In this document: positions 33,974 through 42,560 of the stretch, in pieces
Layout: each line of letters starts with the position of its first letter
Position numbering within the stretch: position 1 is the stretch's first letter
Notes under the pieces: model-generated
The model's input: only the letters and a program-made list of their open reading frames with translations
What the model was told of the DNA's origin: nothing
The model's database searches: none
Program-made: the position numbers and the translations under genes
Assembly: GCA_001916965.1 (NCBI GenBank)
Contig: MNTL01000063.1
Coordinates: 1-59,361, forward strand
Source of the DNA: Roseburia sp. CAG:10041_57
GTDB taxonomy: Bacteria; Bacillota; Clostridia; Lachnospirales; Lachnospiraceae
Length of the DNA: 59,361 nucleotides
Reading direction: 5' to 3'

Positions 33974-34002
33974 TTGTAATGCTTCCCTAAATGCGATAAA
34001 AT
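33974..34002 (+). promoter_or_regulatory. promoter of the DUF402 gene
   Basis: TTGTAA (33974-33979), 17-base spacer, TAAAAT (33997-34002), divergent from the atp promoter. Confidence 0.55.
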
Positions 34003-34032
34003 AACCCCAAAATTGAAAGGAGAACGTACCCT

Positions 34033-34518
34033 ATGAAGGATAACCCTGTACTTTATCGGAAACGAATGATTCCCGAGGAATGTGTTTTATTAAAAGATGA
34101 TAAGGTTCTTGAACTTACAGATGACATCATCATTACCAAATGGAACACCCTCAAGCCCAAGAGAGAACTGCATCATGGATTCTCCTGCTATTTTCTCAAA
34201 CACGGATTTAAAGTCAGTAAATTCTACAGGGCGGATAATAGTCTTATGTACTGGTACTGCGACATTGTAGATTATGATTTTCAGGAAGATACCAACAGTC
34301 TTATTGTTACAGACCTGCTTGCTGATGTCGTTGTCTATCCTGATGGATTTACCAAAGTTCTGGATTTGGATGAGCTGGCACTTGCAGCCGAGCGGCAGTT
34401 ATGTGATTCCTCTAAGATTACACTTGCACTACGCCATGTGGACTCGCTGCTTCGCATTATTTACGAAGATAAATTTGATACACTGACTTCTTATATAGAC
34501 AAATGGGACAAGGAATAA
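34033..34518 (+). CDS. DUF402 family protein
   Basis: 161 residues, soluble. Contains the DUF402 core MYWYCDIVDYDF...SLIVTDLLADVVVYPDGFTKVLDLDEL, with acidic residues that in characterised members (nucleoside di/triphosphatases such as S. aureus Ntdp, and FomD) bind metal. A phosphatase role is a family inference. AGGAG lies 10 bases before the ATG. It is one of the few plus-strand genes and is monocistronic, ending in a terminator shared with the convergent PP2C gene. Confidence 0.85.
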   Translation: MKDNPVLYRKRMIPEECVLLKDDKVLELTDDIIITKWNTLKPKRELHHGFSCYFLKHGFKVSKFYRADNSLMYWYCDIVDYDFQEDTNSLIVTDLLADVVVYPDGFTKVLDLDELALAAERQLCDSSKITLALRHVDSLLRIIYEDKFDTLTSYIDKWDKE

Positions 34519-34532
34519 TCCTCGTCCCATTT
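34501..34532. terminator. bidirectional terminator between DUF402 and PP2C genes
   Basis: Stem aaatgggac.agga / tcct.gtcccattt with T-rich sequence on the right; it overlaps the last codons of both convergent genes. Confidence 0.8.
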
Positions 34533-35349
34533 ATTTTACCTGTATGAGAATTGCTGAAAGGTTGTCCCTCTCTCCCCGCTGTTTGCTTCTGGAAGCCAGA
34601 CCTTTTAATGTTTCCTGCATACTTGCTGCATTTTGTTTATTATTCTGTGGCATCCACTCCAGCATCTGCATGTCTTCATAACAGGTTCGATACAACACTT
34701 CCCGTGGAGGTTCATGCCAGAATCCGTCTGTACACACAAGAAATGCTGCATTTTCTGGTATTTCTCCCATCATAAAATCCGGCCGCAATGTCTCATTTAC
34801 CCCAATGCACTGTAGCAATACGCTTTTCCTACTGTCATTTTTTGCCTGTTCTACTGTCATGTGCCCCAGTTCTACTTCTCTTGCCACATAAGTCTGATCT
34901 TTTGTCAAAATCTTTGTGCCTTTCCCGGTAAACTCATATACCCTGCCATCACCGACATGCAGAATATAATATACCTGTCCGGCTAGAAGTATTGCGGTCA
35001 GAGTCGTCCCCAGATTCACACCCTGTTTGTGTCCATATTTTCTGATCTTCTCATTACACTCCAGGGCAATCCTGCTCCATGTATCTTCAAGTGTATTGGC
35101 AAATACTTTCTCTGTATGGCTTTGCTCCAGAAGTTCAGGCAATTCCTCTTCATACCATTTCTCATAGGCTCTTACCACTGTTGCACTTGCCAGCTCTCCC
35201 TGCTGTAGACCACCCATACCGTCACACACTACTGCAAATGCTGTCTTATGCATACCAATATCAGCAATCCTTATCATAAGGCTGTCCTGATTTACAGTCT
35301 TTACAGTTCCAACATCTGTATATGCTGCGCCATAAAATTTTCTCATCAT
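34531..35349 (-). CDS. PP2C-family serine/threonine phosphatase
   Basis: 272 residues. Metal-dependent phosphatase. Motifs: GTVKTVNQDSL, VVCDGMGG, GVNLGTTLTAI, HVGDGRVYEF and the C-terminal DNLSAILI; the metal-binding Asp residues are present. No signal peptide or membrane segment. The start is one of two consecutive ATGs; the first overlaps the stop of the SleB-like gene (TAATG), and ATG at 35346 is the alternative. No partner Hanks kinase lies nearby, so targets are unknown. Last gene of the run that begins at sua5. Confidence 0.9.
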   Translation of the reverse strand: MMRKFYGAAYTDVGTVKTVNQDSLMIRIADIGMHKTAFAVVCDGMGGLQQGELASATVVRAYEKWYEEELPELLEQSHTEKVFANTLEDTWSRIALECNEKIRKYGHKQGVNLGTTLTAILLAGQVYYILHVGDGRVYEFTGKGTKILTKDQTYVAREVELGHMTVEQAKNDSRKSVLLQCIGVNETLRPDFMMGEIPENAAFLVCTDGFWHEPPREVLYRTCYEDMQMLEWMPQNNKQNAASMQETLKGLASRSKQRGERDNLSAILIQVK

Positions 35350-36527
35350 TAATAGAATATATGTCCCCCAATCCGCAGTCCGGTCAGTCCTTCTATCGGA
35401 GTTCTGAAATATACACACTGCCCTACATTCGTGATACCGCTCATTGCTTCATCGGCTGCCTGATAACAGCTGGCCGTTGCCTTATTGTTTGCCAGTGCCA
35501 GTGCCAGTCGTCCGCTTGCTACCGGCGAGAACTGCTTATTCTGATAGATAACCCCCACGACTGTATTGGGATATCTTGAACTCAGCACACGGTTAATGAC
35601 AACTGCACCTACTGCGACCTGTCCTGCATAAGGCTCGCCTCCTGCTTCACAATAGATCAGATTGGCAAGCAGATAACGGTCTCCTTCTTCAAATGTAACT
35701 TCTGAAATATCACGCCATGCAGACTGTGCTGCCAGTCTGGATAAGGCAAGCTCTTCCTCATACTGCTTCTGCAGGGCTGCAATATCATTCTCCTGTTGTG
35801 AGATCATATCCTCAAGCTGGTCTATGGTCGCCTCTGCATCCTGTATCTGATTGGCATAATCAGCTACACTGTCAGCTGTCTGCTTCACCTTTTCAGAAGC
35901 CTTACCCTGTTCTTCCTGGGTCTGCTCATGCAGATCTTCCAGACTCGCCAGTTCCTCTTCCAGACGGCTCTGTGTCTCTTCTACCTGGCGTCTTGCTTCC
36001 TGATATTGCTCCAGCATACGGCGGTCATAACTGTGCAGTCTCTCCACATACTCACTTTTACTCAGAAAATCACTGAAACTTCCGGCAGTGAACAGAAGCT
36101 CCAGATAATTGTCATTTCCCCGTTCATACATGTATTTAATACGTATCTTCATGGCAGCATACTGCTCATCCTGAATACGTACAGCTTCTGCCAGCTCATC
36201 CTGAGTCCTGGAGATTTGTGCTTCTTTATCCGTAATATTTTGTTCCAGCCCCTGCAGCTTATTACCAATCTGTTCCAGATCATCATTAAGACTGCTCAGC
36301 TGTCCCAGTAGAGAATTCTGTGTGATTTTCAGGGAATCCTTTCTCTCCTGTGTATTGTCTTTAGCCTGCTGTGTCTTATTCTTCTCTTCCTTTGCTTTCT
36401 GCAGCTTCTGCAAAGTGGTCTCTGCATGCGTGGTCATTGGCATTCCACCTGCTGCAGCCGTCGTCATTGCCAGGCACAGAATCAATGCAGCTATTCTTTT
36501 TCGTGCCTGCCTGTTATCCCTTCCCGT
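35349..36527 (-). CDS. coiled-coil SleB-type cell-wall hydrolase, probable ACG start
   Basis: 392 residues if translation begins at the ACG at 36527. Signal peptide (RKRIAALILCLAM...THAET), then a coiled coil of about 220 residues as in PcsB/EnvC-like proteins (YMYERGNDNYLELLFTAGSFSDFL is typical), then a C-terminal SleB/CwlJ-type Hydrolase_2 domain: LANLIYCEAGGEPYAGQVAVGAVVINRV, FSPV, and VYFRTP. The conserved Glu of YCEAGGEP is catalytic in this family. It acts outside the membrane on peptidoglycan. Start choice: no ATG, GTG or TTG lies between the in-frame TAG at 36540-36542 and a TTG at 36485 that has no ribosome site and would remove the charged n-region. The ACG has GGGGGAG six bases upstream and yields a normal signal peptide. 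Confidence 0.85.
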   Translation of the reverse strand, partial: TGRDNRQARKRIAALILCLAMTTAAAGGMPMTTHAETTLQKLQKAKEEKNKTQQAKDNTQERKDSLKITQNSLLGQLSSLNDDLEQIGNKLQGLEQNITDKEAQISRTQDELAEAVRIQDEQYAAMKIRIKYMYERGNDNYLELLFTAGSFSDFLSKSEYVERLHSYDRRMLEQYQEARRQVEETQSRLEEELASLEDLHEQTQEEQGKASEKVKQTADSVADYANQIQDAEATIDQLEDMISQQENDIAALQKQYEEELALSRLAAQSAWRDISEVTFEEGDRYLLANLIYCEAGGEPYAGQVAVGAVVINRVLSSRYPNTVVGVIYQNKQFSPVASGRLALALANNKATASCYQAADEAMSGITNVGQCVYFRTPIEGLTGLRIGGHIFY

Positions 36528-36550
36528 AACCTTCTCCCCCTATACGTATT

Positions 36551-37030
36551 CTATAGCTCCAGCTCAATGTGGCGTCCGGTTCTATGATACGGATAATAAC
36601 GCACTTTCGCTGCATCGAACATCCTCTTGGATGCTCTTACAGATACACTGTCCGGATACTTGTCCTCTCCATACACAACTGTTGTTATACCAGCCTGAAT
36701 AATTGCCTTTGCACATTCATTACACGGGAAAAGAGACACATAAAGCTTGGCGCCTTCCAGGCTTCCTCCCCGGTAATTGAGAATTGCATTCAGTTCACTG
36801 TGAGTCACATAAGGATACTTGGTATCGTATTCTTCGCCTTCGCGTTCCCATGGGAATTCGTCATCTCCAATGCCATTGGGGAATCCATTATATCCCATAG
36901 ACAGGATACGGTTTGTATTGCTGACGATACAGCATCCTACCTGGGTATTGGGATCTTTGGAACGTCTGGCGGATAGTCTTGCAACTCCCATGAAATATTC
37001 ATCCCATGTAATATAGTCCTGTCTTTTCAT
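36551..37030 (-). CDS. comEB: dCMP deaminase (ComEB type)
   Basis: 159 residues. Converts dCMP to dUMP for thymidylate synthesis. Zinc site: H77-S-E79 (VTHSELNAIL) and C103-NE-C106 (FPCNECAK), the cytidine/deoxycytidylate deaminase signature. NTQVGCCIV and GYNGFPNGI further match the family. GGGAG is five bases before the ATG. Confidence 0.93.
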   Translation of the reverse strand: MKRQDYITWDEYFMGVARLSARRSKDPNTQVGCCIVSNTNRILSMGYNGFPNGIGDDEFPWEREGEEYDTKYPYVTHSELNAILNYRGGSLEGAKLYVSLFPCNECAKAIIQAGITTVVYGEDKYPDSVSVRASKRMFDAAKVRYYPYHRTGRHIELEL

Positions 37031-37054
37031 GCTGTCTCCCGTTTGTTTTTCACA

Positions 37055-37684
37055 TTATTTTGTACCGAAAATTCTGTCTCCTGCATCTCCAAGTCCCGGA
37101 ACAATATAACCATGCTCATTTAATTTCTCATCCAGAGAGCCAATGTAGATATCTACATCAGGATGCTCTTTCTTCATTCTCTCGACACCTTCTGGTGCTG
37201 CGATAATGCACATAAAATGAATATTCTTGCATCCTCTGTCCTTTAAAAGCTTGATAGCCGCTACAGAAGAACCACCTGTTGCCAGCATGGGATCTACTAC
37301 GAATACCTCTCTCTGCGCGCAGTCTGCCGGAAGCTTGCAATAGTACTCTACCGGTTCCAGAGTCTCAGGATCACGATACAGTCCGATATGACCTACTTTT
37401 GCTGCCGGAACCAGCTGCAGTACACCATCTACCATTCCAAGACCTGCTCTCAGAATCGGAACAACTGCCAGCTTCTTACCTGCCAGTTCTTTTACAGTGG
37501 TCTTGCAGATTGGTGTCTCAATCTCAACATCCTTTAATTTCAGATCTCTTGTTGCCTCATAGCAGATAAGGTTTGCGATTTCTGCGATGGTCTCTCTGAA
37601 ATCCTTTGTACCTGTGTCTGTTCTTCTGATATAACCGATTTTGTGCTGAATAAGCGGATGATCCATTACTACTACTTTTGCCAT
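37055..37684 (-). CDS. upp: uracil phosphoribosyltransferase
   Basis: 209 residues. Salvages uracil to UMP using PRPP. The PRPP loop VVDPMLATGGSS, PILRAGLGMVDG, and the C-terminal GYIVPGLGDAGDRIFGTK are diagnostic. Standard length. AGGAG nine bases upstream. Adjacency of sua5, rpiB, upp and the atp operon recalls the order in Bacillus subtilis. Confidence 0.97.
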   Translation of the reverse strand: MAKVVVMDHPLIQHKIGYIRRTDTGTKDFRETIAEIANLICYEATRDLKLKDVEIETPICKTTVKELAGKKLAVVPILRAGLGMVDGVLQLVPAAKVGHIGLYRDPETLEPVEYYCKLPADCAQREVFVVDPMLATGGSSVAAIKLLKDRGCKNIHFMCIIAAPEGVERMKKEHPDVDIYIGSLDEKLNEHGYIVPGLGDAGDRIFGTK

Positions 37685-37723
37685 GTTTCTTTCTCCTTCT
37701 TGTACTATATTGATAAATGATTA

Positions 37724-38152
37724 TTACTGTTCAATGAGATTGATTCTTCTCTGATGACGTTCCTCACCTGAGAATTCTGTATTCAGGAATGTATCTACAA
37801 TGTCCAAAGCCAGATTGGTTCCCACGATTCCAGCTCCCATTGCCAGCATGTTGGCATTATTATGAAGTCTTGTCATTTTTGCTGACAGAGAATCGCTGCA
37901 CAATGCACAGCGAATGCCTTTTACCTTGTTGGCAGAGATAGAGATGCCGATACCTGTCGTACAGATTACAATACCCTTCTCACACTCTCCATCTGCTACT
38001 GCCTGGGCAGCTGCATGTCCAAATACAGGATAATCACAGGATTCTGTGCTGTAGCATCCACAATCCTTTACTTCCAGACCTCTCTTCTGTAAATGAGCCT
38101 TCACTTCTTCCTTCAATGCAAATCCACCGTGGTCACAACCTAATGCTATCAT
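37724..38152 (-). CDS. rpiB: ribose-5-phosphate isomerase B
   Basis: 142 residues. Interconverts ribose 5-phosphate and ribulose 5-phosphate. CDHGG at residues 6-10, catalytic C65 region ICTTGIGIS, and TRLHNNANMLAMGAG are the LacAB/RpiB signature. GAGGAG upstream. Between sua5 and upp. Confidence 0.95.
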   Translation of the reverse strand: MIALGCDHGGFALKEEVKAHLQKRGLEVKDCGCYSTESCDYPVFGHAAAQAVADGECEKGIVICTTGIGISISANKVKGIRCALCSDSLSAKMTRLHNNANMLAMGAGIVGTNLALDIVDTFLNTEFSGEERHQRRINLIEQ

Positions 38153-38196
38153 ATTCTTTTCTCCTCATTCTTCCTATATATGTCAGTGCAGGATTC

Positions 38197-39270
38197 CTAC
38201 ACATTGACTACCTTGTGTCCTGCTGCCTTGAGCAGTCTGTTCATGATTGCCTGTCCCATTCCTGTCGAGTCAAAAGCCTCTGAATACATGAATGCGACAT
38301 CCTCATCATCAAATTCTCTCAGGAATGTATACAACTGTCTGGCAATGGCTTCCTCATCATCCCTGCTGCCGGCAATCTTAATGCTGTCTGCCTGATATTT
38401 CTTTGCCATTTCACTGGTTCCGATGATTCCTGTCTTCTCGCCTCTGCTCTTATGAGCCGCTGTCTGTTCATTGATATACGCTGCTACCTTCTTGGGATCA
38501 CCCTCCACAATAGTAAGCTCTCCCTTGGGCGCATAGTGTCTGTATTTCATTCCTGGAGCTTTGGGCGGCTCCTTTGAATCAGCAGAAAGAATCGTGCGGT
38601 CAACTTCTACTTCACCCAGCACATCCTTTAACATCTCTCTGGTAATATAACCCGGTCTGAGTATCATTGGCTTCTCTCCGGTCAGGTCTACAATCGTAGA
38701 CTCCAGTCCGATCTCGATTCCATCCCCGTCAATGATCATGTCAATTCTGCCATCCATGTCCTCCGCTACGAATTTGGCGAGAGTAGGGCTTGGCTTGCCT
38801 GACAGATTCGCACTTGGTGCTGCAATATATCCACCAGCTGCTTCGATAAAAGTCATCGCCACCGGATGACTCGGCATTCGGACAGCCACGGTATGAAGTC
38901 CACCCGTGGTCTGTAAAGGCACTTCCTCAGACTTTGGAAGAATCATGGTCAATGGACCCGGCCAGAAATGCTGCGCCAATGTATAAGCTGCCTCTGGTAT
39001 GCTCTCTGTAATTCGTTCCAGATGCTCCATATCTGCAATATGAACGATCAGTGGATTATCGGAAGGTCTTCCCTTGGCTGCATAGATTTTCCTGGAAGAC
39101 TCAGGATTCAGAGCGTCTCCGCCTAACCCGTATACAGTCTCTGTTGGAAAAGCCACCAGTCCTCCATTTTTTATGATCTCTCCCGCCTCTTTCAATATCT
39201 GAAGAGACTGGGATTTTTTTGCTTCATCCTGCAGGCTCTCTACATCCACCCGCACTAACTTCGTATTCAT
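38197..39270 (-). CDS. sua5: L-threonylcarbamoyladenylate synthase (Sua5 form)
   Basis: 357 residues. Makes threonylcarbamoyl-AMP for t6A37 modification of ANN-decoding tRNAs. The YrdC domain covers residues 20-220 (FPTETVYGLGGDA, KGRPSDNPLIVHI, GPLTMIL, SANLSGKPSPT), joined by the PGMKYRHYAPKG linker to a C-terminal Sua5 domain, distinguishing it from short TsaC. AGGAG six bases before the ATG. Confidence 0.95.
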   Translation of the reverse strand: MNTKLVRVDVESLQDEAKKSQSLQILKEAGEIIKNGGLVAFPTETVYGLGGDALNPESSRKIYAAKGRPSDNPLIVHIADMEHLERITESIPEAAYTLAQHFWPGPLTMILPKSEEVPLQTTGGLHTVAVRMPSHPVAMTFIEAAGGYIAAPSANLSGKPSPTLAKFVAEDMDGRIDMIIDGDGIEIGLESTIVDLTGEKPMILRPGYITREMLKDVLGEVEVDRTILSADSKEPPKAPGMKYRHYAPKGELTIVEGDPKKVAAYINEQTAAHKSRGEKTGIIGTSEMAKKYQADSIKIAGSRDDEEAIARQLYTFLREFDDEDVAFMYSEAFDSTGMGQAIMNRLLKAAGHKVVNV

Positions 39271-39350
39271 GATACTCCTCGATTCTACTTGTCTTTTTTT
39301 CTATTCTATCACACATCTTTTTATTAGAAAAGCGTAACTGCCATCTAAAA

Positions 39351-40073
39351 TCAAGTCTCGGCATTCAGATATCTCATAATCCCCATATGAATAGCCCAGG
39401 CGACCTTCTCCTGATACTCAGGAGTCACCAAAAGTCCCGCTTCCGTACTGTTTGATAAGAAACCACACTCCACAATAATGGTCGGTACTGTGGTTTTCTT
39501 CAGAATGTAATAGGTACTGTTCTCCTTGGCTTCTCTTTTCTTTACAGGCTGGAGAGTCTCTATCATCTGTTCCTGCATCAGCTGTGCAGCCTTTTTCCCT
39601 TCCAGACTGTCTCTATAGTAAAATACCTGCACTCCACTGATGCTTTCCTCTGGATAGCTGTTCTGGTGTACACTGACCACCAGGGCAGGCTTCGACTGTT
39701 CCATAATAGAAAGGCGCTGCTTCATATCCTTTACCTTTTTATTGGTATCTGTCTCTTCATACAAGCCCTTGTCCTCCTGTCTGGTCATCACAACATGAAT
39801 ATCCTGCTGCTCCAGATATTTTTTCAGTTTCAATGCAATCTCCAGATTAACATCCTTTTCAAGTGCCTGATTAATTCCTACCTTGCCCGGATCATTTCCC
39901 CCATGTCCCGGATCAATGACTATTGTTTTTTGTGTCTGCACAATCTCCTTTTGTGTTAATACATTCACATATGCTGCTGATTCCTTCACAACCAGCAGCA
40001 TAGATACCAGCAGCAGAAAAGTCATGACTTTTCCCAGTATCTGTCCCTGTCTCTCTTCCATATGGATTTCCAT
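39351..40073 (-). CDS. cwlD: N-acetylmuramoyl-L-alanine amidase CwlD
   Basis: 240 residues. One N-terminal membrane segment or signal (residues 14-35), then Amidase_3: zinc ligands H in DPGHGG, E in LEKDVNLEIA, and H in VSVHQNS, with catalytic E in IIVECGFLSN. In spore formers CwlD removes peptide side chains to make muramic-delta-lactam in the spore cortex; sporulation in this organism is inferred. The start at 40073 lacks a strong ribosome site; an ATG four codons later is the alternative. Confidence 0.9.
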   Translation of the reverse strand: MEIHMEERQGQILGKVMTFLLLVSMLLVVKESAAYVNVLTQKEIVQTQKTIVIDPGHGGNDPGKVGINQALEKDVNLEIALKLKKYLEQQDIHVVMTRQEDKGLYEETDTNKKVKDMKQRLSIMEQSKPALVVSVHQNSYPEESISGVQVFYYRDSLEGKKAAQLMQEQMIETLQPVKKREAKENSTYYILKKTTVPTIIVECGFLSNSTEAGLLVTPEYQEKVAWAIHMGIMRYLNAET

Positions 40074-40102
40074 TCCATATTCATTTTACTCTATTCTATG
40101 AT

Positions 40103-40135
40103 AAAGGCAGACAATTCAGAAGTAAATTGCCTGCC
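40103..40135 (-). terminator. terminator of the GH18 gene
   Basis: Minus strand stem GGCAGGCAATT / AATTGTCTGCC followed by TTTAT, 15 bases after the stop codon. Confidence 0.75.
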
Positions 40136-40149
40136 CCTCTTATTCATGC

Positions 40150-41874
40150 TTATTCCAAAGTTCCATTGACATACTTTTCAATGACATCCCATACTGCTCT
40201 GTCCTCGATACCAAGCTTCCATTCTGCTACACCGGCAATCCCCTGTGCTTTCATGACCTGGAGCTTTACGCGGATGGAATCTGTATCTTCCAGCCAACAC
40301 TGTATGGTATTGCCATCTTTTTGATATTCCACATAATTCTGGCAATACTCATCCAGCCACACCGGCTCTGTTCCTGAATTGGATACCCATGCTGCCTGCT
40401 GTGCCATAGTCAGAGTAGATGCTTTCGGTCCTTCACCGGTACTCTCCCATACTCTTGTATAGAAAGGAACCGCATTAATGATTTTCTCCGCAGGAACACT
40501 TTCCTTTGTTTTGGCAATACCATTCTCTACATAAGTAATGGATGCATTTGGACCTGCTTCACCACATCCGGCATAATACTCATCATATCCCATAACCACT
40601 ACATAGTCCACTACAAGTCCCTGTTCTTTGCGGTTATAATGCGCTGTATATTCCGTAGGTACATAATTATCTACAGACAACACGATTCCACGTTTATGTG
40701 TCTCAATAGACAGCTCTCTCAAAAACTGTACAAAATGAGAGCCTGCACCATCCCTGACTTTTTCAAAGTCTATATTAATGCCATCCAAGCCGTATGTATC
40801 TGCCTGCTGCATCAGATTGGCAATCAGATTCGCACGATTCTGTGAAGATGATAACAATGCTTCAAAATCAATATCCACATCATATACGCTCTTGCTGTCT
40901 ACATCAGTAATTACAGCCCACACATCCACACCTGCATTATGAGCCTGCTGTACATAGGATGCGGAAGCTATGCTTGCAAATCCGCCTGCATTGTCATTAA
41001 GTCTGAACCATACAGGTGCTACCACATTGACAGCCTTGGATGCGCCAAGCAGACTGCTCAGTTCACTGTTGGCTGCTTCTGCAAAGACCTGATGAAAAGC
41101 CATATTTACAGTGCCCTCTTTACTCAGGCTGTTATATGTGATTTCCATAGCGTCTGTAACAGGTGTCTGCTGCACTGCTGTTTTATCAGACAGATACTTA
41201 TTCTCTACATATCCGATATAGGCATCCTGTGACTTTACCTTGGTCCAGTTCTCCATCTCTTCCAGAATGGTCACAGTATCTCCTGCTTCTACATCTTCCA
41301 GAATATTGCTCTTTACGCCACCCTGATAACGGATAGCTGTCTTCTTGGTCAATTCAGCCTGTGTAACCAGTCCCCAGCTTGTATAGACCTGCATATGAAG
41401 TGGTGCATCATAGAGTGTATACTCTAAGTTTGCATAACGCTTCACATAGTCTGCTGCAATATACAGGGTATCACCTTCATACAGTGCTGCCCTGTAATCA
41501 ATGGAATTACCAACTCCTGATATATATATGACATTACTCTCGTCACCAATATTGATCCGTATCACATCCGTGGCTGTTGTATACAGAAGCACCTGCTCCT
41601 GAGTATTTACGTAGAAACGGTCTGTGAAATATTTTTCAACTGTAGGAAGATCAAAGTAGCAAACACCATCTATCAGTTTCGCCTTTTCTTCAACGATCTC
41701 ATCCTGCAGAACAATTGCAATATCATCCTGCGCTTCCAGTCCATAATACGAATTCAGATCTGCTCTTTCCTTGGAATAGGAAAATCTGTCAATCAAACTG
41801 CCTCCAAAAGCAATCGCCGCAATCACGACAATAAGAACGATTGCCAGGAGAACCGGTATCAATTTCTTTTTCAT
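40150..41874 (-). CDS. membrane-anchored GH18 protein with SH3 domain
   Basis: 574 residues. N-terminal anchor MKKKLIPVLLAIVLIVVIAAIAF, a copper-amine-oxidase-like domain (residues 40-160), a bacterial SH3 domain (residues 180-230, DTVTILEEMENWTKVKS), then a family 18 hydrolase barrel. The catalytic motif is DGINIDFE with E371 as acid. C-terminal half YVVVMGYDEYYAG and WVSNSGTEPVWLDEY match YaaH/YdhD-type enzymes that act on peptidoglycan or spore cortex. The ATG at 41874 has GGGGG seven bases upstream; the longer frame overlaps the promoter and is not used. Confidence 0.9.
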   Translation of the reverse strand: MKKKLIPVLLAIVLIVVIAAIAFGGSLIDRFSYSKERADLNSYYGLEAQDDIAIVLQDEIVEEKAKLIDGVCYFDLPTVEKYFTDRFYVNTQEQVLLYTTATDVIRINIGDESNVIYISGVGNSIDYRAALYEGDTLYIAADYVKRYANLEYTLYDAPLHMQVYTSWGLVTQAELTKKTAIRYQGGVKSNILEDVEAGDTVTILEEMENWTKVKSQDAYIGYVENKYLSDKTAVQQTPVTDAMEITYNSLSKEGTVNMAFHQVFAEAANSELSSLLGASKAVNVVAPVWFRLNDNAGGFASIASASYVQQAHNAGVDVWAVITDVDSKSVYDVDIDFEALLSSSQNRANLIANLMQQADTYGLDGINIDFEKVRDGAGSHFVQFLRELSIETHKRGIVLSVDNYVPTEYTAHYNRKEQGLVVDYVVVMGYDEYYAGCGEAGPNASITYVENGIAKTKESVPAEKIINAVPFYTRVWESTGEGPKASTLTMAQQAAWVSNSGTEPVWLDEYCQNYVEYQKDGNTIQCWLEDTDSIRVKLQVMKAQGIAGVAEWKLGIEDRAVWDVIEKYVNGTLE

Positions 41875-41896
41875 ACGGTTACCCCCAATCGTTCTC

Positions 41897-41925
41897 ATTA
41901 TAACAGACAATCCCTGTAACGTCAT
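41897..41925 (-). promoter_or_regulatory. promoter of the GH18 gene
   Basis: Minus strand ATGACG (41920-41925), 17-base spacer, TATAAT (41897-41902), about 20 bases before the start codon. Confidence 0.6.
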
Positions 41926-42081
41926 TACAAAAATGTCATTATTTTATGCTGCACCTGATATTTCCTTTTCAATTCACCGACATATACTATGTATAGAGGG
42001 GCCTCTAACAGGACAGACTTTACTGCCGGGTATTTGTGTCGGTTGACATATAATAAGGAAGTAATTGGCTTCACGTCTCAA

Positions 42082-42133
42082 TTTGCTAAAATACCAAAAG
42101 GATTTTGCGTGATATATAAACTATTTTAGCAAA
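42082..42133. repeat. 12-bp inverted repeat in gene-free stretch
   Basis: tttgctaaaata (42082-42093) and tattttagcaaa (42122-42133) with a 28-base loop. A second 8-bp hairpin, accactta/taagtggt, lies at 42228-42249. Positions 41926-42470 hold no credible gene; a 29-codon frame at 42184-42273 has no ribosome site. Confidence 0.6.
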
Positions 42134-42360
42134 AGATGTCAGAACATGTACCTATCATTCCAAAAATGTTGTATAATGGATTTATGAAAAGCTTATGTTT
42201 GATAAATACTATAAGCGATTCTTTTGAACCACTTACTGCAATAAGTGGTAAAAAGTCTACAATTTTTTGGTAAGTGCTACAGCCTCCTGTCTGTACATGA
42301 TTTGTTCTTTACATCGCCTTACACAAGCATTATTAGCATATCCTGAAGGTTTATGCAATC

Positions 42361-42400
42361 CAAATGTAAAAACTCGTACCTCAAATGTAAAAACTCGTAC
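42361..42400. repeat. two-copy 21-base direct repeat
   Basis: caaatgtaaaaactcgtac occurs at 42361-42379 and again at 42382-42400 without mismatch. Multiple short direct repeats near ends are seen in IS21-type elements, but no transposase is left here. Confidence 0.65.
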
Positions 42401-42470
42401 TCAGGAAGCTCCAGCACTTGCAAAATAACAACAAATTTATTAATTTTTCGCAAACAGTTAGGCAGTACTA

Positions 42471-42497
42471 TTGACTTAGTACCCTTCACAGTATAAT
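42471..42497 (+). promoter_or_regulatory. mecA promoter
   Basis: TTGACT (42471-42476), short 15-base spacer, TATAAT (42492-42497). Just downstream is a palindrome aagactt/aagtctt (about 42507-42524) that may be an operator or a 5' hairpin. Confidence 0.55.
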
Positions 42498-42560
42498 ATA
42501 TGTTGAAAGACTTATAGAAGTCTTAACTGCTGTAATATCAAATAGTGAGGATGTGATATT

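Noticed and set aside
42184..42273. 29-codon frame downstream of a TATAAT in the block before mecA
   Set aside because: No ribosome site, no -35 and no recognisable similarity; treated as chance.
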